Of a stretch of 64,000 nucleotides of DNA, positions 33,669 through 41,603 are shown in pieces. Position 1 is the stretch's first letter. Every line of letters begins with the position of its first letter. The position numbers were made by a program, and so were the translations under genes. The stretch spans positions 735,061 through 799,060 of the forward strand of contig NZ_LWKZ01000012.1 in the NCBI RefSeq assembly GCF_001905005.1. The letters are read 5' to 3'. The notes beneath the pieces were generated by a model that had not been told where the DNA came from, did no database searches, and saw only the letters and a list, made by a program, of their open reading frames with translations. This stretch comes from Streptomyces sp. CB02923. GTDB lineage: Bacteria; Actinomycetota; Actinomycetes; Streptomycetales; Streptomycetaceae.

Positions 33669-34874
33669 TCAGCGGTGCTGGAACTGTGGTCCCTGCGGCG
33701 GGAGGGCGAAGTTCGGCTCCAGTGCCGGGCCGCTGTGGCCGGGGGGCTGCTGCGGATAGCCGTAGGCCGGGGGCGCCGGGAAGGACGGGGCCATGGGCCC
33801 CGTCGGATACGGCTGGTGCTGGGGCTGCTGCGGCTGCTGCGGATACCCGTACGAAGGCTGCGGCTGTTGCGGCATGGGCCCGGGGTACCCATACGCGGGC
33901 TGGGCCGGGGGCTGGGTGGGAGGCGGCGGGAAGTTCGGAGCGTTCTGCGGATAGCCGTAGCCCCCGCCGGTGGGCTGCGCCGGAGGCGGGAACGCAGGGG
34001 CCTGCGCGCCCGCGTGCGGCGCAGGCGCGGGCGGTGCCGTCGCGGGCGCGGCGGTGGGCGGCGACAGCGGGAAGGAGTCCGGTTCCGCTTGCGACGCGGG
34101 GGCCTGGGCTGAAGCCGGGGGCGAGGCCGGGGTCTGCGCCGGGGGTGAGGTCGGAGCCGGGGCCGGGGCGGAGACCGCTGCCGATGCCGGGTCCGGGTCG
34201 GGGAGGTGCTGCGTCGCGGCCTCGGGGGCCGCGGCCGGCGAAAGCGCTTCCGCCTCGCCGGAGCCGTCCGGTGAAGCGGTGGCGGCGGACGGCGCGGACG
34301 AAGCCGTACCGGCTTCGGAAGCCGCCGACTCGTCCTCCTCCACCGAGATCCCGAACTCGGTGGCCAGGCCGATCAGCCCGTTCTCGTACCCCTGCCCCAG
34401 CGCACGGAACTTCCACCGATCGCCGCGCCGGTACAACTCGCCGCAGATCAGGGCCGTCTCCCGGCCCGTCTCCGGCACCACGTCGAAGACCGCGACCGGC
34501 TCGTCGTCCGAGGCGGAGGCGTCATACAGCAGTACGCGCAGATCCCGTACGTGCGCGAAGGTTCCGCCGTCCGCCGATGCGGTGAGCATGACACGGTCCA
34601 CCGACGCTTCGAGAGTGGACAGGTCCGCCTCGATCGTGTCCGCCAGCCCGTCGGCCAGCTGCATCTTCGGCAGGTGCCGCACCAGGCCGCTGGGGTGCCG
34701 GGGCTGGTTGTAGAAGACGAAGTCCGCATCGGAACGCACGCGTCCGTCGGCACCCAGGAGCAGGGCCGAGGCATCGACATCGGGCACTCCCGCGCCGGGG
34801 GCCCAGCGCAGTACGGCCCGGACCGCCGTGGTGTCGAGGGGTACGTTCGACCCTTTCAGCATCGCGTGCGTCAT
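33669..34874 (-). CDS. TerD-domain protein with long Pro/Gln/Ala-rich C-terminal tail
   Basis: 401 residues from ATG 34874. Residues 1-170 are a TerD domain, more divergent than the other copies: VRAVLRWAPG, DVDASALLLGADGRV, FVFYNQPRHPSG, ETALICGELYRRGDRWKF and GLIGLATEFGISVEE. About 175-265 is acidic and Ala/Ser-rich; from 265 to the end the text is Pro/Gln/Tyr-rich with PQQP, GYPQ and PAYGYP motifs, probably disordered and able to bind partners or phase-separate. Divergent from the biosynthetic operon at 35094, which it probably serves. Confidence 0.85.
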   Translation of the reverse strand: MTHAMLKGSNVPLDTTAVRAVLRWAPGAGVPDVDASALLLGADGRVRSDADFVFYNQPRHPSGLVRHLPKMQLADGLADTIEADLSTLEASVDRVMLTASADGGTFAHVRDLRVLLYDASASDDEPVAVFDVVPETGRETALICGELYRRGDRWKFRALGQGYENGLIGLATEFGISVEEDESAASEAGTASSAPSAATASPDGSGEAEALSPAAAPEAATQHLPDPDPASAAVSAPAPAPTSPPAQTPASPPASAQAPASQAEPDSFPLSPPTAAPATAPPAPAPHAGAQAPAFPPPAQPTGGGYGYPQNAPNFPPPPTQPPAQPAYGYPGPMPQQPQPSYGYPQQPQQPQHQPYPTGPMAPSFPAPPAYGYPQQPPGHSGPALEPNFALPPQGPQFQHR

Positions 34875-34993
34875 GTCCGCAATCCTGCCTTCCCGGAGGT
34901 CGGGGGGACAACGCGGGGGCCTTCCCGGCGTGGCCTGTCCGGTGTTCGCGCCACCTGGCCGTCGTGTGCGGGTTACGTGCTTTTCACACGGCC

Positions 34994-35020
34994 GGGAACT
35001 TTCCTGTCGTGGCCACACGT
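34994..35020 (+). promoter_or_regulatory. ECF-type promoter candidate for the Ter biosynthetic operon
   Basis: GGGAAC (34994-34999), 18 bases, then CGT (35018-35020), 74 bases before the first gene. It has the same boxes and spacing as the element before terD at 29373. Confidence 0.45.
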
Positions 35021-35093
35021 ACGATTACCGGCCGGATCCAGACAGCGAGTCGCCGCGGGGTGGCCCCGGCCCCGCCTGCTCACGGGGAGTTCT

Positions 35094-36266
35094 ATGCGTC
35101 ATTTTGGGCACCTTGCGCCCGATATCCGGAACGCTTTGTTCCACCAGGAGCCGGTCGAGTTCACCGCCGACTCCCCGCCCAGTACGCTCTCGATCGCCCT
35201 CGGCGCGACGCTCTACAGCCCGGCCACCCGTCCGCGGCTCGCCGAGGACATCGTCAAGCAGGCCGGCCGCGGGGTCGTGTCCATGGTGCTGTGCCTGGAG
35301 GACTCGATCAGCGACGCGGACGTGGCCGCCGGCGAGGAGAATCTCGTACGGCAGTTCGCGGACCTCGCCGAAGAGGACGAAAACGGTACGGACCTCCCAC
35401 TGCTGTTCATCCGGGTCCGTGCGGCCGCACAGATACCGGATCTGGCGCGCCGACTGGGCCGTGACGTTCGGCTGTTGTCCGGATTCGTACTGCCCAAGTT
35501 CACCGAGGATCGAGGCGTTCCGTTCCTGGAGGCGCTGACCGGCGCGGAGGCCGAATGCGGCCGGCGGCTCTTCGCGATGCCGGTGCTCGAATCTCCCGAT
35601 CTGCTCCACCTGGAGAGCCGCGGCGAGACACTGCGCGGCATCGCGCGCACGGTGGACAAATACCGTGAACGGATACTGGCGCTGCGGCTTGGTGTCACGG
35701 ACTTCTGCTCGGCCTACGGCCTGCGCCGCGCCCCCGACATGACCGCGTACGACGTGCAGATCGTCGCGTCGGTGATCGCCGACGTGGTCAACGTGCTGGG
35801 CCGGGCTGACGGCACCGGATTCACCGTCACCGGCCCGGTGTGGGAGTACTTCCGTCTGCACGAGCGGATGTTCAAGCCGCAGCTGCGGCAGAGCCCCTTC
35901 CTGGGCCGGGCTGAGGAACTCCGGACGGCCTTGATCGAACACGACATGGACGGTCTGCTGCGCGAGATCGAACTCGACCGCGCCAACGGCCTGCAGGGCA
36001 AGACCTGCATCCACCCCTCGCACGTGGCGCCGGTGCACGCGCTCTCGGTCGTCAGCCACGAGGAGTTCAGCGACGCCGTGGACATCCTGCGGCCCGAGCG
36101 GGGCGCCGGCGGCGTACTGCGCTCCGCGTACACGAACAAGATGAACGAGATCAAGCCGCACCGCGCCTGGGCCGAACGGACCCTGCTGCGCGCCGACGCG
36201 TTCGGTGTCGCCCGCGAGGGCGTCGGCTTCGTGGAACTGCTGACGGCCAGCCTTCCGCACACCTGA
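35094..36266 (+). CDS. HpcH/CitE-like C-C bond lyase of the Ter biosynthetic module
   Basis: 390 residues from ATG 35094 with GGGGAG upstream. TIM-barrel aldolase/lyase of the HpcH/HpaI-CitE superfamily: SMVLCLEDSISD supplies a metal-binding acid, FAMPVLESPDLL the second, and GKTCIHPSHV is the conserved CitE C-terminal block. In comparative work on Ter systems (Anantharaman, Iyer and Aravind, 2012) such a lyase is grouped with PRTases and a HAD phosphatase in a predicted pathway for a nucleoside-like metabolite. First gene of a four-gene operon; 72 bases to the next. Confidence 0.88.
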   Translation: MRHFGHLAPDIRNALFHQEPVEFTADSPPSTLSIALGATLYSPATRPRLAEDIVKQAGRGVVSMVLCLEDSISDADVAAGEENLVRQFADLAEEDENGTDLPLLFIRVRAAAQIPDLARRLGRDVRLLSGFVLPKFTEDRGVPFLEALTGAEAECGRRLFAMPVLESPDLLHLESRGETLRGIARTVDKYRERILALRLGVTDFCSAYGLRRAPDMTAYDVQIVASVIADVVNVLGRADGTGFTVTGPVWEYFRLHERMFKPQLRQSPFLGRAEELRTALIEHDMDGLLREIELDRANGLQGKTCIHPSHVAPVHALSVVSHEEFSDAVDILRPERGAGGVLRSAYTNKMNEIKPHRAWAERTLLRADAFGVAREGVGFVELLTASLPHT

Positions 36267-36338
36267 GACGGCGAGCGGTTCAGGAGATTCGGCGGTTACC
36301 GCCCCACCGGGCCGAGGACGCCCAGGAAGCAACGGACG

Positions 36339-37802
36339 ATGACGACGGCGGAAGAGACGAAGGAGACGGGCACAGTGGTGTGGACGGGAGAGTGGGTCGC
36401 TCAGCGGCTCGGTGTCTCGCTGAGCGGCGGGGCGGAGCTTCCCCGGCTGCTGGGACTGGCGCTGCGGCGCAATCCCAAGCGGGCTCATCTGCTCGTGTCG
36501 AACGTGCTCGGAAAGCACGTGCCGCAGCGGCCGGACACGGTCCACGGCGCGGGCTTCGGGCTGGGACGCCGGGTCCGTGAACTGCTCGGTGACACCCTGG
36601 CGGCGCGAGCCGTCGTCCTGGGATACGCCGAGACCGCCACCGGACTGGGGCACAGCGTGGCCGACGGGCTGGCCCTCGCGCCCTATCTGCACTCCACACG
36701 GCGTCCGGTCGCGGGGGTCGAGCAGGCGGGCGGCTTCGAGGAGGAGCACAGCCACGCGACCTCGCACCTGCTCCTTCCGGAGGACCCGGCGCTGCTGGCC
36801 GGCGACGGCCCCCTCGTCCTCGTCGACGACGAGTTCTCCACCGGCCGTACGGTCCTGAACACCATCAAGGCGCTGCACGCCCGCTTCCCCCGCGAGCGGT
36901 ACGTCGTCGTCGCCCTGGTCGACATGCGCTCGGACGCGGACCGCGGCCACCTGGAGAAGTTCGCCGCGGACCTCGGCGCACGGGTCGACCTCATATCCCT
37001 CGCCGCCGGAGGCGTTCAACTCCCGGCCGACGTACTCGAACGCGGCCAGGCCCTCGTAGCCGCCCACCAGGACGCGGACGCGACACCGGGTGGTTCTGCT
37101 GCCACGGACGGTTCTGTTGCCATGGACGGTTCTGTGGTCGAGAGCGATTCTGTTGCCTCGGACGGCTCTGTGACCGCGGGCGGTGAAGTGACCGCGGGCG
37201 GTCCCGTACAAGCCGTACGCGTCGATCTCGGCTGGCCGGAGGCCGTGCCCGACGGTGGGCGGCACGGTTTCACTCCCGTCCACCGGCACCGCCTGGAGGC
37301 CGCGCTTCCCGGCATGGCGGCCCGGCTCGCCGACGGACTCACCGGCGCGCGCCGGGTACTGGTCCTCGGCAACGAAGAGCTGATGTACGCGCCGCTGCGC
37401 CTCGCCGGAGCCCTGGACGACTCCACACCGGCCGAGGTGTATTTCTCGACCACCACCCGCTCGCCGGTCCTCGCCGTGGACGACCCGGGCTACGCCATCC
37501 GCACCCGGTTGGCCTTCCCCGCGCACGATCAGCCGGCCGACGGTCCGGGAGAGCGGTACGCGTACAACGTCGCTCCCGGCTCGGACCCGGAGCGGCGCTT
37601 CGACGCGATCGTGGCCGTCACCGACTCGCACGGCGACACCCCGCAGCTCCACGGCCCCCACGGCCTGCTGGGCCGGCTCGCCGCCCACACTGACCGGCTG
37701 CTGCTCGCCGTCATCCCCTCGTACACACCGGCGTACACGCTGCCGCAGGCGCCGGAGCCCGACCCGAAGCCCACGCCTCCCGCCACGCGACGACAGGTCT
37801 GA
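36339..37802 (+). CDS. Phosphoribosyltransferase with TRSP domain
   Basis: 487 residues from ATG 36339; GTG 36375, preceded by GAAGGAG, is an alternative start. The PRTase_2 domain carries the PRPP loop LVLVDDEFSTGRTVLNTI at about 160-177. A repeated linker (252-287) separates it from the TRSP domain, whose naming motif T-R-S-P is visible near 373 (STTTRSPV), followed by DPGYAIRTR. It probably joins a base-like product to ribose phosphate in the Ter metabolite pathway. Middle gene of the operon, three bases before the next. Confidence 0.88.
   Translation: MTTAEETKETGTVVWTGEWVAQRLGVSLSGGAELPRLLGLALRRNPKRAHLLVSNVLGKHVPQRPDTVHGAGFGLGRRVRELLGDTLAARAVVLGYAETATGLGHSVADGLALAPYLHSTRRPVAGVEQAGGFEEEHSHATSHLLLPEDPALLAGDGPLVLVDDEFSTGRTVLNTIKALHARFPRERYVVVALVDMRSDADRGHLEKFAADLGARVDLISLAAGGVQLPADVLERGQALVAAHQDADATPGGSAATDGSVAMDGSVVESDSVASDGSVTAGGEVTAGGPVQAVRVDLGWPEAVPDGGRHGFTPVHRHRLEAALPGMAARLADGLTGARRVLVLGNEELMYAPLRLAGALDDSTPAEVYFSTTTRSPVLAVDDPGYAIRTRLAFPAHDQPADGPGERYAYNVAPGSDPERRFDAIVAVTDSHGDTPQLHGPHGLLGRLAAHTDRLLLAVIPSYTPAYTLPQAPEPDPKPTPPATRRQV
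37092..37199 (+). repeat. 18-base (six-residue) repeat inside the PRTase-TRSP gene
   Basis: Six in-frame 18-base units start at 37092, 37110, 37128, 37146, 37164 and 37182 and encode GSAATD, GSVAMD, GSVVES, DSVASD, GSVTAG and GEVTAG. The array lies exactly between the two enzyme domains, so copy number can vary without harming either. Confidence 0.9.
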
Positions 37803-37805
37803 CCG

Positions 37806-38951
37806 ATGTCTCTCCCCGAGCCGCTGCGCGGCCCCGCCTTCTCCTCCTACGCCCCCGACGAGGTCGGCTGGCTGCTCCAGGACCTGTCCTCGATCACCCT
37901 CGAAGCGCCGACCGAGGAGCGCGAGGAAGCGATACAGGCCGGTGGCGCACACTATGCCGAGTCGCTGCCCGTCGAATACCAGCCGAGCGAGCACTACCAG
38001 GCGCTCTTCCACAGCGCCCTGGAGGCCTCCGCCGGACGCATCGCGCGTGCGGTCGGCGCTGTCACGGAAACCGTCATCGCCGAACGCTCGCCCCGCCCCG
38101 TACTCGTCTCGCTGGCGCGCGCCGGCACCCCGGTGGGCGTTCTGATGCGCCGCTGGGCGCTGCACGCCGACGGGCTGGACCTGCCGCACTACGCTGTCTC
38201 GATCGTGCGCGGCCGCGGCATCGACACCACCGCACTGCGCTGGCTCGCCGCCCACCACGATCCGGCGGACGTCGTCTTCGTCGACGGCTGGACGGGCAAG
38301 GGCGCCATCACCCGGGAACTGGCCGAGGCGCTGGGCGACTTCCCCGGCTTCGACCCGCGGATCGCCGTGCTCGCCGACCCCGGCGGCTGCGTGGACACCT
38401 ATGGCACCCGCGACGACTTCCTCATTCCCTCCGCGTGCCTCAACTCGACGGTGTCGGGCCTGATCTCGCGCACCGTGCTCCGCGACGACCTCGTGGGGCC
38501 CGACGACTTCCACGGCGGCAAGTTCTACCGCGACCTCGCGGCGGCCGATCTGTCGCGGGTGTTCGTCGACACGGTCGCCGCGCGCTTCGACGAGGTCGCC
38601 GAACAGGTCGCCGCCGACGTGAAGGACCTGGCCGCGGCCGACCGGGCGCCCACGTGGGCGGGCTGGTCCGCGGTCGAGCGGATCAGCGAAACGTACGGCA
38701 TCCACGACGTCAACCTCGTCAAGCCCGGTGTCGGCGAGACCACGCGGGTGCTGCTCCGGCGCGTCCCCTGGAAGATTCTTGCCCGGCGCGGCGCCGGAAC
38801 GGACCTCGATCATGTGCGTCTCCTGGCTGAACAGCGGGGCGTACCCGTCGAAGAGGTCGACGAACTCCCCTACACCTGTGTCGGCTTGATCCATCCCCGC
38901 TACACGCGGGGCGCGACGGGTGCGGACGGCAAGGCGGTGACCGCGCCGTGA
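37806..38951 (+). CDS. StiP/PRTase_1 family protein of the Ter module
   Basis: 381 residues, three bases after the upstream stop. It matches the family annotated as cysteine protease StiP, now regarded as a phosphoribosyltransferase (PRTase_1): VLVSLARAGTPVGVLMRRW, HYAVSIVRGRGIDTTAL, and a PRPP-type loop VVFVDGWTGKGAI near 160. PACLNSTVSGLISRTVL-like and DDFHGGKFYRDL are also conserved. A C-terminal portion (HDVNLVKPGVGETTRVLLRR) resembles the PELOTA-like RNA-binding unit reported in this family. Its stop overlaps the next GTG by four bases. Confidence 0.85.
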   Translation: MSLPEPLRGPAFSSYAPDEVGWLLQDLSSITLEAPTEEREEAIQAGGAHYAESLPVEYQPSEHYQALFHSALEASAGRIARAVGAVTETVIAERSPRPVLVSLARAGTPVGVLMRRWALHADGLDLPHYAVSIVRGRGIDTTALRWLAAHHDPADVVFVDGWTGKGAITRELAEALGDFPGFDPRIAVLADPGGCVDTYGTRDDFLIPSACLNSTVSGLISRTVLRDDLVGPDDFHGGKFYRDLAAADLSRVFVDTVAARFDEVAEQVAADVKDLAAADRAPTWAGWSAVERISETYGIHDVNLVKPGVGETTRVLLRRVPWKILARRGAGTDLDHVRLLAEQRGVPVEEVDELPYTCVGLIHPRYTRGATGADGKAVTAP

Positions 38952-39766
38952 GCACGATCGTCGCCAGCGACCTGGACCGCACCCTCATCTATTCGGCCGC
39001 CGCACTGGACCTGGCCATGCCCGACGCCGAAGCGCCGCGCCTGCTCTGCGTCGAGATCTACGAACACAGACCGCTCTCCTACATGACGGAGACGGCGGCG
39101 GACCTGCTCGCCGGACTCGCCGACGCCACCACGTTCGTCCCCACGACCACGCGCACCCGCGAGCAGTACGGACGCATCCACCTGCCGGGCCGCGCCCCGC
39201 AGTTCGCGATCTGCGCGAACGGCGGGCATCTGCTCGTCGACGGAGAGTCCGACCGGGACTGGCAGCGCACCGTCGCCGCCCGGCTGAGCGCGGAGTGCGC
39301 CTCGCTCGACGAGGTCCGTACGCACCTGCTGCGCACCGCCGACCCGGCATGGCTGCTCAAGGAACGCGTCGCCGAGGACCTTTTCGCCTACCTCGTCGTC
39401 GAACGCTCGCTGCTGCCGCAGACCTGGGTCAAGGAACTCGCCGAATGGGCGGATGCCCGCGGCTGGACCGTCTCGCTCCAGGGCCGGAAGGTCTACGTGG
39501 TGCCGAAACCGCTCACCAAGAGCGCAGCCGTGGCCGAGGTCGCCCGGCGGGCCGGTGCCTCGCAGGTGCTCGCCGCCGGTGACTCGCTGCTGGATGCCGA
39601 TCTCCTGCTGGCCGCGGACCATGGATGGCGCCCCGGCCATGGCGAATTGGCGGACTCCGGGTGGAGCGCCCCGCATGTCACCGCGCTGAACGAGCGCGGA
39701 GCCGTGGCGGGCGAGGAGATCCTGCGGGCCTTCACCCGCGGTGCTGTCCCCGTCCGCTCTTGTTGA
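38948..39766 (+). CDS. HAD-superfamily phosphatase of the Ter module
   Basis: 272 residues from GTG 38948, overlapping the previous stop (GTGA). HAD motif I is ASDLDRTLIY (D8 nucleophile, D10 acid), motif II is in VPTTTRTREQY, motif III Lys lies in LTKSAAV and motif IV is GDSLLDADLL. It is a cap-type phosphatase that probably removes a phosphate from the sugar-linked product of the two PRTases. Last gene of the operon; its end overlaps the convergent DedA gene by 35 bases. Confidence 0.88.
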   Translation: MSTIVASDLDRTLIYSAAALDLAMPDAEAPRLLCVEIYEHRPLSYMTETAADLLAGLADATTFVPTTTRTREQYGRIHLPGRAPQFAICANGGHLLVDGESDRDWQRTVAARLSAECASLDEVRTHLLRTADPAWLLKERVAEDLFAYLVVERSLLPQTWVKELAEWADARGWTVSLQGRKVYVVPKPLTKSAAVAEVARRAGASQVLAAGDSLLDADLLLAADHGWRPGHGELADSGWSAPHVTALNERGAVAGEEILRAFTRGAVPVRSC

Positions 39767-40358
39767 GCCGTACGACGAGGAACGCCAGGACCGCCAGGGC
39801 GGCGGCCACCAGCACCACCTTCGAGTACGCGTCCACATAGCCGGTCACTTCCTCCCAGTTCTCGCCGAGCGCGTAGCCGGCGAGAACGAAGATCGAATTC
39901 CAGATCAGGCTGCCGAGTGTGGTCAGAACGAGAAAGGCCGGTATCGGCATCCGCTCGATGCCGGCCGGGACGGATATCAGGCTGCGGAAGATCGGCACCA
40001 TCCGCCCGAAGAACACCGCCTTGTTGCCGTGCCGTTGGAACCAGCGCTCTGTCTTCTCGACGTCGGAGACCTTGACCAGCGGCAGCTTGGCGGCGATGGC
40101 GAGCATGCGGTCCCGGCCGAGCAGCGCGCCCACGCCGTAGAGCGCCAGTGCGCCGAGCACCGAGCCGAGCGTCGTCCACGCGAGCGCGGAGTACAGGGAC
40201 ATCCGGCCCTGTCCCGCCGCGAAGCCCGCCAGGGGCAGAATCAGCTCGCTCGGCAGGGGCGGGAAGAGATTCTCGGCGGCGATGGCCAAGCCTGCGCCGG
40301 GCGCGCCGAGGGTGTCCATGAGGCCGGTGATCCAGCTGGTTTCCGCGTTTCCGTTCAT
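39732..40358 (-). CDS. DedA family membrane protein
   Basis: 208 residues. Signatures of the DedA/SNARE-associated family: ENLFPPLPSELILPLAGFAA (amphipathic re-entrant loop with Glu), then FFGRMVPIFRSLISVPAG with the two essential arginines, and four to five hydrophobic helices. DedA proteins are lipid (undecaprenyl phosphate or phospholipid) flippases needed for envelope homeostasis. The 3' end overlaps the HAD gene on the other strand. Divergent from a membrane histidine kinase across 108 bases with nested inverted repeats. Confidence 0.93.
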   Translation of the reverse strand: MNGNAETSWITGLMDTLGAPGAGLAIAAENLFPPLPSELILPLAGFAAGQGRMSLYSALAWTTLGSVLGALALYGVGALLGRDRMLAIAAKLPLVKVSDVEKTERWFQRHGNKAVFFGRMVPIFRSLISVPAGIERMPIPAFLVLTTLGSLIWNSIFVLAGYALGENWEEVTGYVDAYSKVVLVAAALAVLAFLVVRLNKSGRGQHRG

Positions 40359-40393
40359 GCTTCGACGTTAGAAATTCCCGCGGTCCGCCACAT

Positions 40394-40432
40394 TGCGGAA
40401 AACCACACGGAACACTGCGGTTTTCCGCAGTG
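40394..40432. promoter_or_regulatory. Nested inverted repeats between dedA and the second histidine kinase
   Basis: TGCGGAAAACC (40394-40404) pairs with GGTTTTCCGCA (40419-40429), while CACTGCGG-TTTT-CCGCAGTG (40413-40432) is itself a perfect palindrome. The two pairings are mutually exclusive. Position in a divergent promoter region suggests an operator for both genes. Confidence 0.6.
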
Positions 40433-40453
40433 CGGTGGCGTCGGCGCAGCCAC

Positions 40454-40459
40454 TAGCGT
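40454..40459 (+). promoter_or_regulatory. -10 box of a leaderless histidine kinase transcript
   Basis: TAGCGT lies seven bases before the ATG at 40467, with no ribosome site between, the pattern of a leaderless gene. A -35 box is not evident. Confidence 0.45.
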
Positions 40460-40466
40460 TCCGATC

Positions 40467-41603
40467 ATGCGGGGGATGGCACGGCGCGGGATGCGCCTCA
40501 CGGTCGGGTTGTTGGTCGGCGCGGGCACGGTAGCGGTCGAGGTGCCGTTCATCGTGCTCTCGGGGCTCGCGCTGCTCTGTGTTTTCGTGTGGCCGCGCGG
40601 GAGACGCAAGGTGCTGGAGCCGGTGATGGCCGTGGCACGGTGGCTCATCGAGTCCGCGCGCCGCCGCCTGCGGTACGGCGGGGCCGATTTCGCGTACAGA
40701 TACGACAACGAGCGGGCGCTCAAATACCTCGCCGTCCGCTGGATCTTGGGCTCCCTGGGCGCTGTCGTGGTGTTCACCGCGCTCCTGGGAGCGACCGTCG
40801 TCCTGTGGGCGTCGACGGTATGGGCGTTCACCCGCGTCGAGCATCCGGTCGATGTCGCGGAGACCGGAGTGGGCGCCTTGTTCCTGTTCTTTCTCAGCCT
40901 GCAGTCGGTGTTCGGGGTGGCGGCGCTGGAAGCCCGGTTGGCACGCCACTTCCTCGGCCCCACGCACGAGAAGGAGCTGAAACGCCGGGTCGCGGAACTG
41001 GCCTCCAGCCGGGCCGGGGTCGTCGCCGCGGTCAACGACGAACGCCGTCGCATCGAGCGCGACCTGCACGACGGTGTCCAGCAGAGGCTGGTGGCCCTCG
41101 GGATGCTGCTCGGCCGCGCACTGCGCAGCAAGGACCAGGACCACGCGGTCGACCTGCTGCGGCAGGCCCATGCGGAAAGCCGCCAGGCACTGACCGAGCT
41201 GCGCGAAGTCGCCTGGCGCGTCTATCCGACGGTGCTGGACGAGGCGGGGCTGCGGGCCGCTCTGGAAACCGTCGCGGAGCGCTCCGCGGTCCCTGTCCGG
41301 CTCACCTACAACTTCCCCGGTGAGCCCGGGGCAGCCGTGGCGACCGTCGCCTATTTCGTCGTATCCGAGGCGGTGACCAACGCAGTCAAGCACTCCTGCG
41401 CGGTAGGGATAACCGTCACCGTCGACCGCGATGAGAACATCTTGTCCGTTCGGATCCAGGACGACGGCTGGGGTGGTGCGGACGCCTCGGGAAGCGGTCT
41501 GTTCGGGCTGGCCCGCAGGGTCGCCGCCATGGACGGCCGGTTGCGGGTGGACAGCCCGGTCGGCGGACCCACCACGATCACCGCGGAGCTGCCGTGCGCG
41601 TAG
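40467..41603 (+). CDS. Sensor histidine kinase, second pair
   Basis: 378 residues from ATG 40467; the long frame upstream runs through the antisense of dedA and the promoter. Hydrophobic segments at about 10-35 and two around 95-145 form the membrane sensor. The phosphorylation helix is NDERRRIERDLHDGVQQRL with H201, followed by the HATPase N box (SEAVTNAVKHS) and G boxes (IQDDGWGG, GLFGLARRVAAM). The response regulator start overlaps its stop by ten bases. Signal unknown; the neighbouring dedA suggests a link to membrane state. Confidence 0.92.
   Translation: MRGMARRGMRLTVGLLVGAGTVAVEVPFIVLSGLALLCVFVWPRGRRKVLEPVMAVARWLIESARRRLRYGGADFAYRYDNERALKYLAVRWILGSLGAVVVFTALLGATVVLWASTVWAFTRVEHPVDVAETGVGALFLFFLSLQSVFGVAALEARLARHFLGPTHEKELKRRVAELASSRAGVVAAVNDERRRIERDLHDGVQQRLVALGMLLGRALRSKDQDHAVDLLRQAHAESRQALTELREVAWRVYPTVLDEAGLRAALETVAERSAVPVRLTYNFPGEPGAAVATVAYFVVSEAVTNAVKHSCAVGITVTVDRDENILSVRIQDDGWGGADASGSGLFGLARRVAAMDGRLRVDSPVGGPTTITAELPCA

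Noticed and set aside
32137..34416. A long minus-strand Pro/Ala-rich open frame crossing the repeat field and the TerA-like gene
   Set aside because: It runs antisense to a real gene and through low-complexity DNA that is open in several frames; no domain or start signal.
35025..38894. A very long minus-strand open frame antisense to the Ter biosynthetic operon
   Set aside because: It mirrors the codon periodicity of three well-identified plus-strand enzymes, has no ribosome site or family motif, and is Gly/Arg/Val-rich shadow text.
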